Shown here one piece after another: positions 1 to 11,006 of a stretch of DNA of 64,000 nt. Position 1 is the first letter of the stretch; every line of letters starts with the position of its first letter. The notes under the pieces were generated by a model. That model searched no databases, was not told the DNA's origin, and saw nothing but the letters and a program-made list of their open reading frames with translations. The translations under genes were made by a program, and so were the position numbers. This DNA is from Colletotrichum lupini (lineage: Eukaryota; Ascomycota; Sordariomycetes; Glomerellales; Glomerellaceae): NCBI RefSeq assembly GCF_023278565.1, contig NC_064676.1, positions 3,968,001 through 4,032,000 of the forward strand. Reading direction: 5' to 3'.

Positions 1-782
1 AATTAGGGTATATTATTATCCTAGTTAATGAGAGTATAAGTAAGAGCGAATTTACTATATATAGTAATATAATTTATTATTTATTAATTAAAAATAAATA
101 GGTAATAAGAAGTATACTAGCGTTAGAGGTTTATAATATAGTTAATAGCGTTAACCTCTCTTATATAATTTTAATAACACTAAAAGAAATTACTAATTAA
201 ATTAGCTTTCTATTTATTTTAATAGTTATTTATACCGATTCTTACTTATTATATAAATACTTTATTAAATTAAAAATAATAAAAGAAAAGAGGCTTATAA
301 TTAATATTATAGCCCTTAGGTAATTATATAAAAGGCGTAAAATACTTAAAATCCGTTAGATTAATAATAAAAATAACCTCGTAAACGCTTTTATAAAAGT
401 AGTATTAAATAAGGAATTAAAGTAATTTATAAATAATAGAAAAGTTATTATATAAATAAAGGAATAGGTTATATAAAAAAAGTAAAGAAAAAGAGGAAAA
501 AGAGACGATTTAATAAACGGGCCTAAGGTCGAATTATATCTCTAACTATAGTAATTAAATTAATAAAAAAAAAAAGTTAATATTAAATTAGAAATTTAAT
601 TTAACTACGGTATATAGCTAACTATATAGGGGCTAATTACGGGCCCTATTTATAATTATTATAACTAGCCTAACTTATAATTAGAACCTCTTTTTTATAC
701 TTACGTAAATATTTATATAGTTTAATTAATCTCTTTGTTAACTACGGTTCGAACTAACTACCCTATAATAGGGATATTAATA
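1..782 (+). mobile_element. Copia retrotransposon, 3' end only (RNase H and 3' LTR)
   Basis: This is the right end of a Ty1/Copia element whose left part lies outside the window. It aligns base for base, apart from C/T and G/A changes, with the 3' end of the complete element at 51663-59075. The RIP-damaged frame at about 40-440 reads as the C-terminal RNase H of fungal Copia polyproteins, including a remnant of the region that is normally W-I-x-G-x-x-N-P-A-D-A-x-T-K (about 350-400). A 202-bp LTR closes the element. The five bases after it (AGTAC, 783-787) should be one target duplication, but the partner is off the window. The element lies inside the last exon of the minus-strand enoyl reductase and removes its C-terminus. 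Many stops; it cannot encode a working protein. Confidence 0.85.
581..782 (+). repeat. 202-bp 3' LTR of the left-edge Copia element
   Basis: It matches the LTRs at 51663-51864 and 58874-59075 over exactly 202 bp with only transition differences. It begins TATTAAATT (RIP form of TGTCGGATT) and ends TTAATA (from CTAACA), which fits TG...CA termini. Confidence 0.85.
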
Positions 783-859
783 AGTACCTTGTTTCGGACC
801 ATTTCTATCCCCGCCAGAATTACCTCGAATCCACTATCTAAAACACGAAGCGGATGATG
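783..859 (-). pseudogene. Enoyl reductase C-terminal codons downstream of the nonsense codon
   Basis: The same reading frame continues after the TAA and still resembles the family's C-terminal helix region. The stretch around a G-F-E-V-I-L-A-G-I pattern corresponds to the usual G-G-F-D/E-A-I-L-x-G-I. It stops at the LTR boundary, and the last 10-15 residues of the family would be beyond the element, outside the window. Conservation past the stop argues that the nonsense change is recent. A CAA to TAA change would be the RIP-type explanation. Confidence 0.7.
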
Positions 860-1608
860 TTATAAGCTTCCTTCGTTAATCAACTTCTCTACAGTTTCCC
901 AAACAGAGATCCCAAAGACGCGCAGTTCTTCCGACGGATCGCTCTTGTAGGGCTCAGGCCAGGTGCATCCTTCCCCAAAGATTCGAGGGCCGACTGTAAA
1001 ATCCGCGGTGACAACTTTTCGAGTCGCAGCATGCTGTTGCCAAGGGTCAAGAGACACGTACTTGCCGCCGCCTCGTCCGATAGCAGCGTAGCAAAAGGCG
1101 GTAGACTCGACGGTCGTGATGCAGTCCAAGGCATATTTCAAGTTCCCTTTCGTGTATGTTTTCTGAACGTGAAAAACAATCAGTCAGTGATTGGTTGCCT
1201 TACGATTACGCAACATGCAAACTTCGGATTTCAGCAACTCACAATCTTTTTCGCCAGCTCTTTATCATTGCGATCGAAAACTTCTACTGCCTGGTTTCTT
1301 TTCGCTAGGTCGAAATTCTTCGGGGAACAAATAGCAATCGGATCGAGACCGGAACTGCTCACGATGACTATGTCAGATGTTTCCTCAAAGATATGGTGGA
1401 CGATTTGACTTACAGTTTCAGCATTTGCATGGCAATTGTCGCAGTTGCTGTACTGGCCCCATAGACCAATACATAGGCAGGCTTCGCAGCTCCTTGACCG
1501 GGCAGAGGCAAGCCAAGCAGCTTCATGGCGATTCCGGCGGTGCTCACTCCCACAGGTAGAGATGCAGCTGCTTCAGTGCTCCAAGACTCTGGAACCTTTG
1601 TCCACATC
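860..1608 (-). CDS. trans-enoyl reductase, central and C-terminal exons (severed)
   Basis: Three exons on the minus strand. Positions 1608-1414 encode the V-P-x-x-W...[12 protein letters not shown] core and the [10 protein letters not shown] nucleotide-binding turn (usual form G-G-S-T-A-T-G-T). Positions 1354-1243 encode a segment with the C-S-P-x-N-F-D-L signature. Positions 1162-863 encode the Y-A-L-D-C-I-T-x-x-E-S-T motif and an [10 protein letters not shown] strand. Introns are 1355-1413 (59 bp, donor GTAAGT) and 1163-1242 (80 bp, donor GTGAGT, acceptor TTCAG). The join at 1414/1354 was chosen because it restores the family's L-K-L-S-G register. It ends at TAA 860-862. Bases 1604-1608 are the target duplication. 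It has no start of its own, so it is not expected to be expressed as a protein. Confidence 0.85.
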
Positions 1609-1785
1609 TGTCACGAGTTATGGCACGCAGCAATGGGCATACGGAGTGTAGTAAAAGTAGCTTAACTATTAAAATAGAAATAGACAAAAGGAAAAGGTCT
1701 ATATACACGATATCTAAAATAGACACGTAATTTGATACGTAATAAGTACTTTATAAGGTACGATTACTATCCTTATTACGTAATA
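1609..1785 (-). repeat. Left 177-bp LTR (3' LTR in element orientation)
   Basis: It starts TGTCACGAG and ends GTAATA. It pairs over exactly 177 bp with 9046-9222, differing only by C/T and G/A. The outermost bases (about 1609-1660) escaped RIP, while the matching part of the right LTR is heavily mutated. Confidence 0.85.
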
Positions 1786-4319
1786 TACCCCTTAATTACT
1801 ATTATTAAGGAGCTATTATACTTAAGATAGAATCTTTGAATACCCTTATAAAGGCTTAATTTAATTAAATATAAATAAAAGAAAAATAAGTATAAGGAAT
1901 ACGCGTCTTTTAAACTACGTTTATTATAAATATATCCTTTTATTAAAATAAATAGAATCCTAACCCGGAATAGCGCATATTCTATTATTTTTAGTATATA
2001 AATTACTAAGGGTAAGGCTACTTAACTACTTTATATATATCTAAATTCTTATAATATTACTTAGTTATTATTTTTTTTCCTTTTTTTAACCTCTTATAAT
2101 TATTATAAATACCCCCGTTTATTACGCGCGTACTTATACTATTAAATTATTTACTAATTTTATTTTAAATATAAATATTTAATATATTTAAAAATAATAA
2201 TAAGTTTTACGTAATTTCTATAATACTTTTTATATACGTATTATATAGTTTATTAAGAGTTTAGATAAGTAATAATATTAACGAGCCTTTTTAAATTATT
2301 ACCCCCCCTATAACCTTTTATTTACTTATTAAAACCTGGTTACTAAGCTCTCCTTTTTTAATTAAAAAGATATTAAAGTTATTAATTAAAACGCCGAAGA
2401 CTTTATTAAGTTCGAAGCTCTTTTTAGTAGTTATAATAAGGGTAATAATAAAATAAATAATAATAATAAGAGCTTTAATAAGTTTTTATTTATCCCCCCC
2501 TCGGAGTTTAAAAATAAAAATAAGATTAGTTTAAATAATAAGCCCTTTAAAAAAGGTATATTATATATTTATTATTTCAAAAGTTTATATTTAATATTAT
2601 TCTAAGGTTTAAAAAACGTAAAACTAGCTTTTTTTTAAAAAGGTAATAAAAAATAAAAAAAAATACTAAGAGGCTAAGGTACCCCCCGTAATAAATATAG
2701 TTTTTTTTTATTATTTTAAGCCTTATTAATATATACTTAGTTTTTAAGAAGCTTAAGAGAGAGGTTTTTAAAGAATAGGAGATTTAATACTTATTTTATT
2801 TTAAAATAGCTTTTTAATATACTAACCCTAAGGATAGTAATTATTATTTTATAAAAAGTAGTAACTAGTATATACGCTATTTTAATAGCCGTTTAGCTAA
2901 AGGGTATATTAATATACTAATCGTTTTATAATTAATAACCTAGGCCCTTACTAAGGTTATTATAAATAATACTCTCTTTTTTATAAATATATTATCCTTT
3001 TTTATTATTAAAAAGTATACTTTTAATCATAATTTTAATAAAATATTACTAAGTTTTATAATATTATTTATTAAATATATAATAACTAGAGGATATATAA
3101 GAACTATATCGGCTTTTATATAAAAGACTTCCTTAATATACGCCCCCGGTCCTCTCTTATATTTATTATAATTATTTATAACTAACTTCTTATTACGCTA
3201 CCCGCTTTTATATTTTAAGTTATTAATTTAATAATTATTCTAGTTCTTATACCCCTTATTACCCCTATTACTCTTAGTTTTATAAACTTTAAAATATATA
3301 AAACGCGTTTTTTAATACGTATACTAACCCTCTTTTTTAATAATACTATATTCTTAATAATTACGTACTTTATAAACTAGGAGTTTAAATAATAAGTATA
3401 AGCTTAGGTCTTATTTTTATATATATATACTTTATAAAATAAGGTTATTTTAAGAGTTTAGGCCTTTAAGTTATAAAAGGTTTTTATTTTATTTATTTTA
3501 AGCCTTTAGGCTATACTCTAAGTTCTATTTATTATTTACTTTTAAGTATTAAGTTTTTTTAAATATAGCTTAAATTAATTATTTTTAATTATTTTAGCTA
3601 TTTATAATAGCTTTTTATATATTATAAAAGTTAAGAAGTATATAAAAATATTCAAACTTAGCTTATAAAAGGTTTTTAATAAGTTTAGTTATTAATATAT
3701 CTTTTATTAATATATAAGTAACCTCGAAGTTACTTTTAGCGTACTCTTATTTTAGCTATATATTTTATATATTAATATAGTAAAGTTAAGTAACTATTTT
3801 TTTTCTTTTTTTTATAACGAGTTAAATCGTTTATTAATTATTATAATTAATTAACTATACTTTTCTTAAATTAAAAGTAATATTTTTAAAAAGGTATTTT
3901 AAAACTGTAATCTCTTTTATAATTCTTTTAAAATAAAAAGCTTAGTTTTAATAATTAACGTCGTAACCGTTACTTAGTATACTAATTTCTATTAAATTAA
4001 GCTACTAAAAAGGAATATTATATATTTTTAAAATAATCGTCGTATTATTTTATTATTTATAAAGCTAATATTTCTAATTAAAAATAATAATTGCGTACTT
4101 AGTATATTATTATAATAAAGCGTAAGATATTTCGTTATATAAAAATATTAAATATAATAATTAATTACTTTAATATAGGTTACGCTTAGGTTAGTTAAGA
4201 AGTATAATAATTATAAATAAATAAAGGCAACGTTTAGTCTAATTATAATAACTATATAAAGCATATTCCTAACCTTTTCTTAATAACTCTTTATTTCTTT
4301 TTTTATTACTTACCCTTTA

Positions 4320-4690
4320 TTTAATTTAAACTCTTTTAAAAAAAGAGGGGTAGCTAGATATAATAAATCTATAAGGTTAAAGCGCTTAATAACTTATTTA
4401 ATATATATATTATAAATAAAATAAACCTTATAAGTAGTACGGTTTTATAAAATCCATACTCTAAAAAAGTAATTAATTAGTCTATTCTTTTTAAAATTAA
4501 TATATTTTTTTATATTATTAACGATCCCCTAAACTACTTTTTAATTATTTTAATAATATAAAATAATAAAATCGTTAATATAAAATACTAATATTACTTT
4601 CTTATTTATAGTTTAGTAAATATAAATCTCCTCGTAGTTATATATTATATTTATATTACGAAGTATAGAAGTAAAAGTTTAAAACTAGAG
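4320..4690 (-). pseudogene. Copia reverse transcriptase remnant
   Basis: Read on the minus strand, this part holds the active-site box as Y-I-N-D-F (Asp to Asn, a G to A change) followed by recognisable but stop-ridden Copia RT C-terminal blocks: an R-D-R turn about 40 codons on, then a P-L-F-P-K-E-F-like stretch. It is the most readable part of the element. The rest of its 7.2-kb interior, on either side of this block, holds no frame I can assign. Confidence 0.6.
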
Positions 4691-7600
4691 AATTAGCGAG
4701 TCTTAAAAGCTATATAAAGCATATTAAAGCTTATTTATTTTATTAATAACCTTATATCTCTCTAAGAGTTTAATAATTATTAACTTATTATTTTTAAAAA
4801 GCGCGTTAAAGAATGCGTTAATAGTATTATATTAGTCTATTTTAAGGTTAAATTAGGTAGTTATTATTATTATAAGCCTAAAGGCTTTTATAATAAGTAT
4901 TAAAGCGTACGTATTTTATAAGAGGTTAAGTAGTTATATATCCCTTTTTATATATATACGTACTTTTATCTTACTAACTTCGTTATTAACGTCGTATTTA
5001 TAAATATATACTTATTTTAATAAAAATAAGATTTTTTATTTAGGATTACAGTTAACCTTTTTTTTTATATTAATATCCCTTAGCTTTTTTATTTTTATAT
5101 TTATAATATCCTTAAATAGCTTTTATAATTATAATAAGAAATATTTAATATTACTAAACTTCTTTAATAAGCTTTAGAAATTAATTTTAATAAGTTATAG
5201 TTTTTAAACTCCTTTAGAGCGCTTTAAATAGGTCTTATAAACTACTCTTTTTATTACTTAATAAAGTATTATATATCCTATACTACTTTCTTTTATAGCT
5301 TTTTATTAATTAAATATAAAAATAAAAAAAAGTAGTCTTAGAAATAGTTATAATAATTACTATTTCTTATATTTAAATATAAGAACGTTATAAAAATACT
5401 ATTATTAAAACGTTATAGAAGTCTATAGGCCCGGTTTAAATATTTAAAACTTAATAAAGCTTTACTTAGTATTTAATAAAATAGTTTTTATAAGCTCTAT
5501 TCTTATATAATAATAAAGGTTTATTATAAGAGTTCCTTATTAATATTAATTTTAATATTAAGAATTATTTTTTTATAATTAGTACCTCGTTTATTATATA
5601 TTTTAGCGTTTTATTGAGAGCTATCAAGAATTAAAAGCTTAAGAACTTTTATAATATATATAAGCGCTTATAAAGAGGATTATAAATTACGTAAAGCCGT
5701 TTATAACTTAGTTATTATATCCCCTTTTTTACTCCTACCCCTAAGCTTATATAAGGGGGTTATTTTAGGGGTTAATAATAATAATAAGACTATATTAGCC
5801 TCTTTAGCCTTATTTATTATACTTTAAAATACGTTTATCGGTTACTTAGTATCCTAAGTAATTAAAAATTTAATAATAATACTATCCTTAACTATAGAAT
5901 TATTTTAAATATTAATATTTTTAAAATCTAGATCTATTTCCCTAAGTACTCGAACTAACTTATTATTAATATTAAAAAGTTCTTATATTTTTTAAATTAC
6001 TAAATTTACTTATTTATTTATAATAGCTTACTTTTTATATATAGGATTATAAAAGACTTTTTTATTAAACTTAATATTTTTTATAATAAATACCTACTTA
6101 AGCGCGGGTACTTAGACCCTATATGAGGTATATATTTTTAATATATATCTAACTAAGTATTTTATATATTTATAAAAAAGTACTTTAAACTCTTTTTAAT
6201 ATATACCCTTTTTATAATTTTTATAAAAAGGGTATACTTAATAACTATATTTATAGAGGTTACGAAGATACGGGGTAATTAGTTTAGAATCCCGTACTTA
6301 GTAACCCGTTTATTATTAATATTAATACCGCTTTTACTAATTAATTTTTATTATAATAAGTAAATCTCTTTTATTAGCCTCCCATAGGGTAATATTATAA
6401 ATAAAAATTATTATTAGTACTATTTCGTTTTATAAATTTATAAGGAGGTTCGTAAAAAGGTATATCTTATAAACTTTAATAATTACGAATTAACTTACTT
6501 TTTTAGTATTACCTATAGGTTCTTTTATATATAAAACTAAAAGTTCTATTTCGATTCTTAGCTCGTTATACTACGTTTTATATACGTATTTAACGTTTAT
6601 AATTAAAAAAGCGGTCTTATTATTATTTTTAAAGAAGTAAATTAAAGTCCCTTTTTAATAACGAATTACTACCTCGAGGCTTTATAATACGAAAAGCACT
6701 TCCTCTTCTATTTTAATCCTTAAAAAGAACCCCCTAAGCTATTTATTATATTCGTTAGAAATTATAAATATATATTATTATTTACTAAGAAATAGTTCGA
6801 AATAGAAGAGATTTTAATATATATAGTATTATAGCCATAAAGCTCTTTTTGAAAATAGTCCTTTTAAAACTACTATTTTAGTATTAAATAATATATATAC
6901 TTTATACTTAATTTATAATAGAGGTTTAATACGCATACTTTAAGTTTTATATAATAATTAATAAAAAGTATTAAGTCTAAGATAACTTATTTTAAAGTAC
7001 TAAAAGAGCGCGCTATTAAACCTCTTATAAGTATATTAATATAAATAATAGAATTTTCTATAACTAATTAATAATATAATACTAACTAAGCTCTATAAAA
7101 TACGCTTAAAGTTTATAAAAAAAGGATAGGATTAGAGGAGCTTATATTTAAAAAAAACTAAATTATTCTTTTAAATAAGCTACTTTTTAATAATATTTTT
7201 ATAAAGCGTTTTTTATTATAAAATATAATCTAAACTATAATATTAAAATATATTTCTATTTAATAAAATCTCTAATACTATATTAATATAGAATTCCTTA
7301 ATATAAGCAACGTTCTAGAGCTTTAAATTATAAGTTCCCTTTTCCTTAGGTCCGTCTAAGACGCCCTTTATAATATAAGTACTACGTACGATAATAAGTA
7401 ATATAATAATTCTTAATTTAACATAGTCTTTATTACTTAATAATATATAACTCTTAAGTTTAAATAAGCTCTTATTACTAACCAAATATATTATTTTATA
7501 ATTATTTATTATTATATTTTAAAAAAAGAGGTAAGCGCTATTTATAAGGGTATTAAAAATTACGTTTACTTCTAAGTCCTAATTTTTTATAAATATAGTA

Positions 7601-9045
7601 ACTACATAGCCCTCGTCTTAGTTTATTAATAAGCTTACTATAAGTTAGTTAGAGGATTTTTTCAAAAACCTAGGTTTCTTAGGGATTTTATTATTCCTTA
7701 GTTAACTAGCTTTTTTAAGCTTATTATAAAGTAATTTCTATTTATTTAATTTAATAATAATAAGGACTTTTTTTATATAGCTCTTTAGTGTTTATATTAA
7801 TAACTTATTAGCGTTTTAGCTTATAAATACCTATTTTAATTTTTAATATACTATAGGGCGCTATAAGTATATATAATTATAAAAATATATAATATTACTT
7901 TTATTATTTACGTCGTTAACTAAGTTAAAATGTTTAGTAAAAGTAGAATAAGCCCCTCCTTAACCTAAAAGTCGTTTAGTATATATATCCTAAATTACTA
8001 AGTTAAATATATACGTAATCTCCTCGAGGGTCCTTATATACGTTCTAAAAGCTATTAATTTACTAAAGGTTTTATATATATATTAGCCCTATATAAAGTT
8101 AAGTCTAAACTTAACTATAACTAAAAAGTTAAGTATAATAATCTCTTTATTAATTTTTAAAATATCGTACGTTTTAGCTTAGAAATAAGTAAATTACTAC
8201 TTTTTATATTAGTATTAAGGGTTAATTCTAATCCTCGCTTTATTAAGGGCTTATTAATATTCCTTTTAAACCGCATTCTTTATTACTAATTCGGGGGGCG
8301 TAAATTCCTATTTTAAATATCTAATAATTCGCTATATACTAAACTTAATACCGTTCTTAATAGCTTTTTAAAATACGTATTTATATAATATAATATTAAC
8401 TAATTTTACTAATTACTAAGTAAAGACTTTAATATATATATTAATAATATTATATTTATAAGCTATAAGTTACTTATATTTAATATCGAGCTCTTATTAT
8501 TTTTAAATACTCTCGAGCGTATAAATCCTTTTTATAAGTATAATATAAAAATAAATTTATTTACATAAAGTAAGTAATATAACTAGTTTTATAAAAGAAA
8601 ACCCGGCTTAGTTTTATAAGTTACTTATACTTAAAGAAGTCGAAAAGTTTATATTAAGAAATATATTTAAAAACTACTAATAAAGGATTTTTTAGTTTTT
8701 TTAGTTATTTTTAAACGCTTTATAATAGGCTTAATAAGCTTATAATTCTTTTTTATTATAAATCGTAACTAATTATTTAAATTCTAAGGGCGAAGTAAGT
8801 ATTATAAAGGGGTTAAAAAATATATTAAAATTTAGAGCGTTTAAGTTAATATATTTTTAAACCCCGACGCCCTTATTTATAATACGAAGTACGTTAAACT
8901 ATTTAATTTAATTATTATAGTTTATTAATTTAGCTTAAGCTAAAATAAGTATAAATAAGTTAATTATTTCAAAAAAATTATAAAAGTCGTATTAATAAGT
9001 ACGTTATTATGATATAAGGTCTTAATTAAAAGCTAAGCTTATAAT

Positions 9046-9222
9046 TATTATAAGTTATAATATATAGTAATAAGTATACGGAGTATAATAAAAATAGCTT
9101 AATTATTAAAATAAAAATAAATAAAAAGAAAAGGTCTATATATACGATATCTAAGATAGATACGTGATTTAGCACGTGACGGGCACTTTATGAGGTGCGA
9201 TTACTATCCCTGTTACGTGACA
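9046..9222 (-). repeat. Right 177-bp LTR (5' LTR in element orientation)
   Basis: It starts TATTATAAG (from TGTCACGAG) and ends GTGACA. The outer 75 bp are almost unmutated, including ACGTGA and CACGTGAC stretches, while its inner half is RIP-converted, the mirror of the left LTR. Confidence 0.85.
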
Positions 9223-9583
9223 ACATCTTACCACGGGTCACAGCATACTCGCAGAATGCACCGCGCTCAGGCGTGGTTCCGTATATCTCGTTCTGGGCAC
9301 CAAAGACCCTATCGCCAACCGAGATATTGTCAACCTCATCTCCCACGGCGACCACGGTGCCTGCAAAATCTGCACCTAGGATGCCGAACTTTGTCGCAAA
9401 GGCTCCCCTCATCTTGGTATCACTCGGATTGAGGCCAACGGCCTCAACGCGAACCATGACTTGATCCGCTGGGATCTTGGGACATGGTGCCTCGTCCCAG
9501 ATGACGACCTCGTCCTTGCCATTTACAACGATGGCCTTCTGAGTCGTCGGAGGGACAAAATTTTGATGAGAAAGACTGCCCAT
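9223..9583 (-). CDS. trans-enoyl reductase, N-terminal exon (severed)
   Basis: One open exon of 120 codons. The ATG at 9581-9583 has A at -3 and opens the family's usual M-G-S-L start. Visible family features are an N-terminal K-A-I-V-V strand, [21 protein letters not shown] (catalytic-domain turn), G-D-R-V-F-G and the A-F-C-E-Y-A-V-T-R segment. No signal peptide, as expected for a cytosolic partner of a synthase. Reading past 9223 enters the Copia LTR and stops after about 12 codons at about 9188, which would give a product lacking the whole nucleotide-binding half. Codon use is normal and unlike the A+T-rich element beside it, so this exon escaped RIP. Confidence 0.9.
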
Positions 9584-10215
9584 GCTGAACTCTGTCGATG
9601 GTGACTTGGAAAATCAGCCCGGAATACCTTGTTTACCTTATCCTCTGTAGCTGCTTCATACCTGTTAAACCACGTCTCCTCACTTACCTACAAGAGAGCA
9701 CTCTCCATCGACGTTCTTCAAACAGTCTTGGTTCATTCACCCACTCATCCACTCTATCCGAACTTGTAATCTTCGATCAACACAACTTCTACAATATCCC
9801 TGAATCGGCAATCCCGCTGTATCTCGCAAGAATACTCGGGTCTTTATAAGGGAGTACGTAACTAGTGGGACTCAAATTCGCTACTCGGACAGACTTATAC
9901 AGCCGTACGGATAGACAATCTCGCAAATCTGGGAAAAGCATAACCGGCTGTACTACACATATGTGGACTCGGGGACCTGTGGGGATCGTAATATGTATTA
10001 GCGCTTTCTGTACCCTTTAGTTAGTAGGCTGTATCTATAGGACAACGGCTCAAGGAGTTATGGATCCCAATGTGGTCTCTGTGGTCCAAATTCAAACTTT
10101 GTTTTGACTTTCCTAAAGTGAGTATTCAACACGCGGTTACCTCTTCGTCGGGCATATTCACGTTACTACGGATACTTCGTAGATGCATCGATCTGATCCC
10201 TCCCTTGTTTGTCTA
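9584..10215 (-). promoter_or_regulatory. Upstream region of the enoyl reductase
   Basis: About 630 bp of ordinary-composition DNA between the reductase ATG and the first inverted-repeat element. It should carry the reductase promoter and 5' leader. I see no convincing TATA box or pathway-specific zinc-cluster site, and the short open frame on the plus strand has no family resemblance. It was originally continuous with 38588-40360 and 41201-41311. Confidence 0.45.
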
Positions 10216-10321
10216 ATTTTCAAGGGCGAGGATATTCTGCCAGCAGCTCCCGCTATTCTACCACTAAGTATAGCTACGGCCGCTATACGACTGCCAGTCT
10301 CGGGCACACATATAGGCTAGG

Positions 10322-10511
10322 TATAAGAGATTAGGCTATAAGTACTTAACTAGCGAGGTTATAATATAAGTATAAGTATATTATAAGACTAAAGCTTATA
10401 GAGTCCTTTATAAGGGCTTTACTTCTTAAAAAGTTCTTTTATAATACGATCTATATATTAATTACTAAGTTATTAATATCTTATTACTAACTATATTTTA
10501 AATTTATTATA
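10322..10511 (-). repeat. Left 190-bp LTR of Gypsy A
   Basis: Begins TATAAGAGATT and ends TTATTATA. It pairs with 17249-17438 and, inverted, with both LTRs of Gypsy B. Both copies carry independent C/T and G/A changes. Confidence 0.85.
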
Positions 10512-11006
10512 ATTACTCCCCCCTTATATAACTTTAGTCCCTAAAGTTATTACGTAATATCTTTTTTTAATATTAATAATAAATCTATTAACGTCGTTAT
10601 TTATAATAAATTCTATAAGGCGTTAATAATATCCTTTTTTATTTAAAAATAAGGTATTATTTTTATTTCCTTATTTAACGGATACCTTATTATTATTATT
10701 TAATAATAGCGCGCTAATTAGTTACTAAGTTAGTAATATATATTTATAATAAAATATTTTAACCGTCATAATATATAAGAGCTTATTTAACCTCGTAGTT
10801 ATTATTATTATTAAGCTATTAAGTATAGTAAAAAAAAAATTTCCTATTACTAATTACGTATTTATTTTTTCTTCCCTCCTTCTATTTAATAACCGTTTTA
10901 CAAATTCTTTTTTATATAATTATACTTTTCTTTTTATAATATTCTAATTCTATATTATTTCTTAATTATAACTCTTTTACTATACTATTACTAAGTATTT
11001 ATTAAA

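Larger units (their letters stand above)
1609..9222 (-). mobile_element. Complete RIP-inactivated Copia element in the enoyl reductase gene
   Basis: 7,614 bp with 177-bp LTRs, flanked by a perfect 5-bp target duplication ACATC (1604-1608 and 9223-9227). It lies on the minus strand. Next to the left LTR a TACCCCTTAATT stretch is a polypurine tract on the minus strand, and reverse transcriptase (RT) remnants read leftward. The interior is extremely A+T rich with stops in every frame. Copia is assigned from a Y-I-N-D-F remnant of the Y-x-D-D box (complement of about 4567-4584), followed by a region resembling the Copia L-G-x-x-x-x-F-L-G and R-D-R blocks. The outer 60-80 bp of each LTR are far less mutated than the interior. 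It is a different family from the 202-bp-LTR Copia. Confidence 0.85.
783..9583 (-). pseudogene. Broken trans-acting enoyl reductase gene (LovC/TenC/ApdC type)
   Basis: The whole gene is read right to left. It has an N-terminal exon at 9223-9583, a 7.6-kb Copia insertion (1609-9222) flanked by ACATC, then exons 1414-1603, 1243-1354 and 783-1162. Omitting the element and one duplication keeps the frame, with exon phases 2, 0 and 0. The family is a medium-chain dehydrogenase/reductase that reduces the alpha,beta-double bond of the ACP-bound chain, using NADPH, for partner synthases whose own ER is dead. Family proteins are about 360 residues; 321 codons precede an in-frame TAA at 860-862 and about 25 more follow before the next LTR. 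There are three independent lesions: the insertion, the nonsense codon, and the C-terminus cut at 783. It is divergent from the synthase at 41312, which lacks a recognisable cis-ER and is the likely partner. As it stands it is non-functional. Confidence 0.88.

Noticed and set aside
9598..9849. 83-codon plus-strand frame upstream of the reductase
   Set aside because: Lies in the reductase promoter region, no domain, no partner exons.
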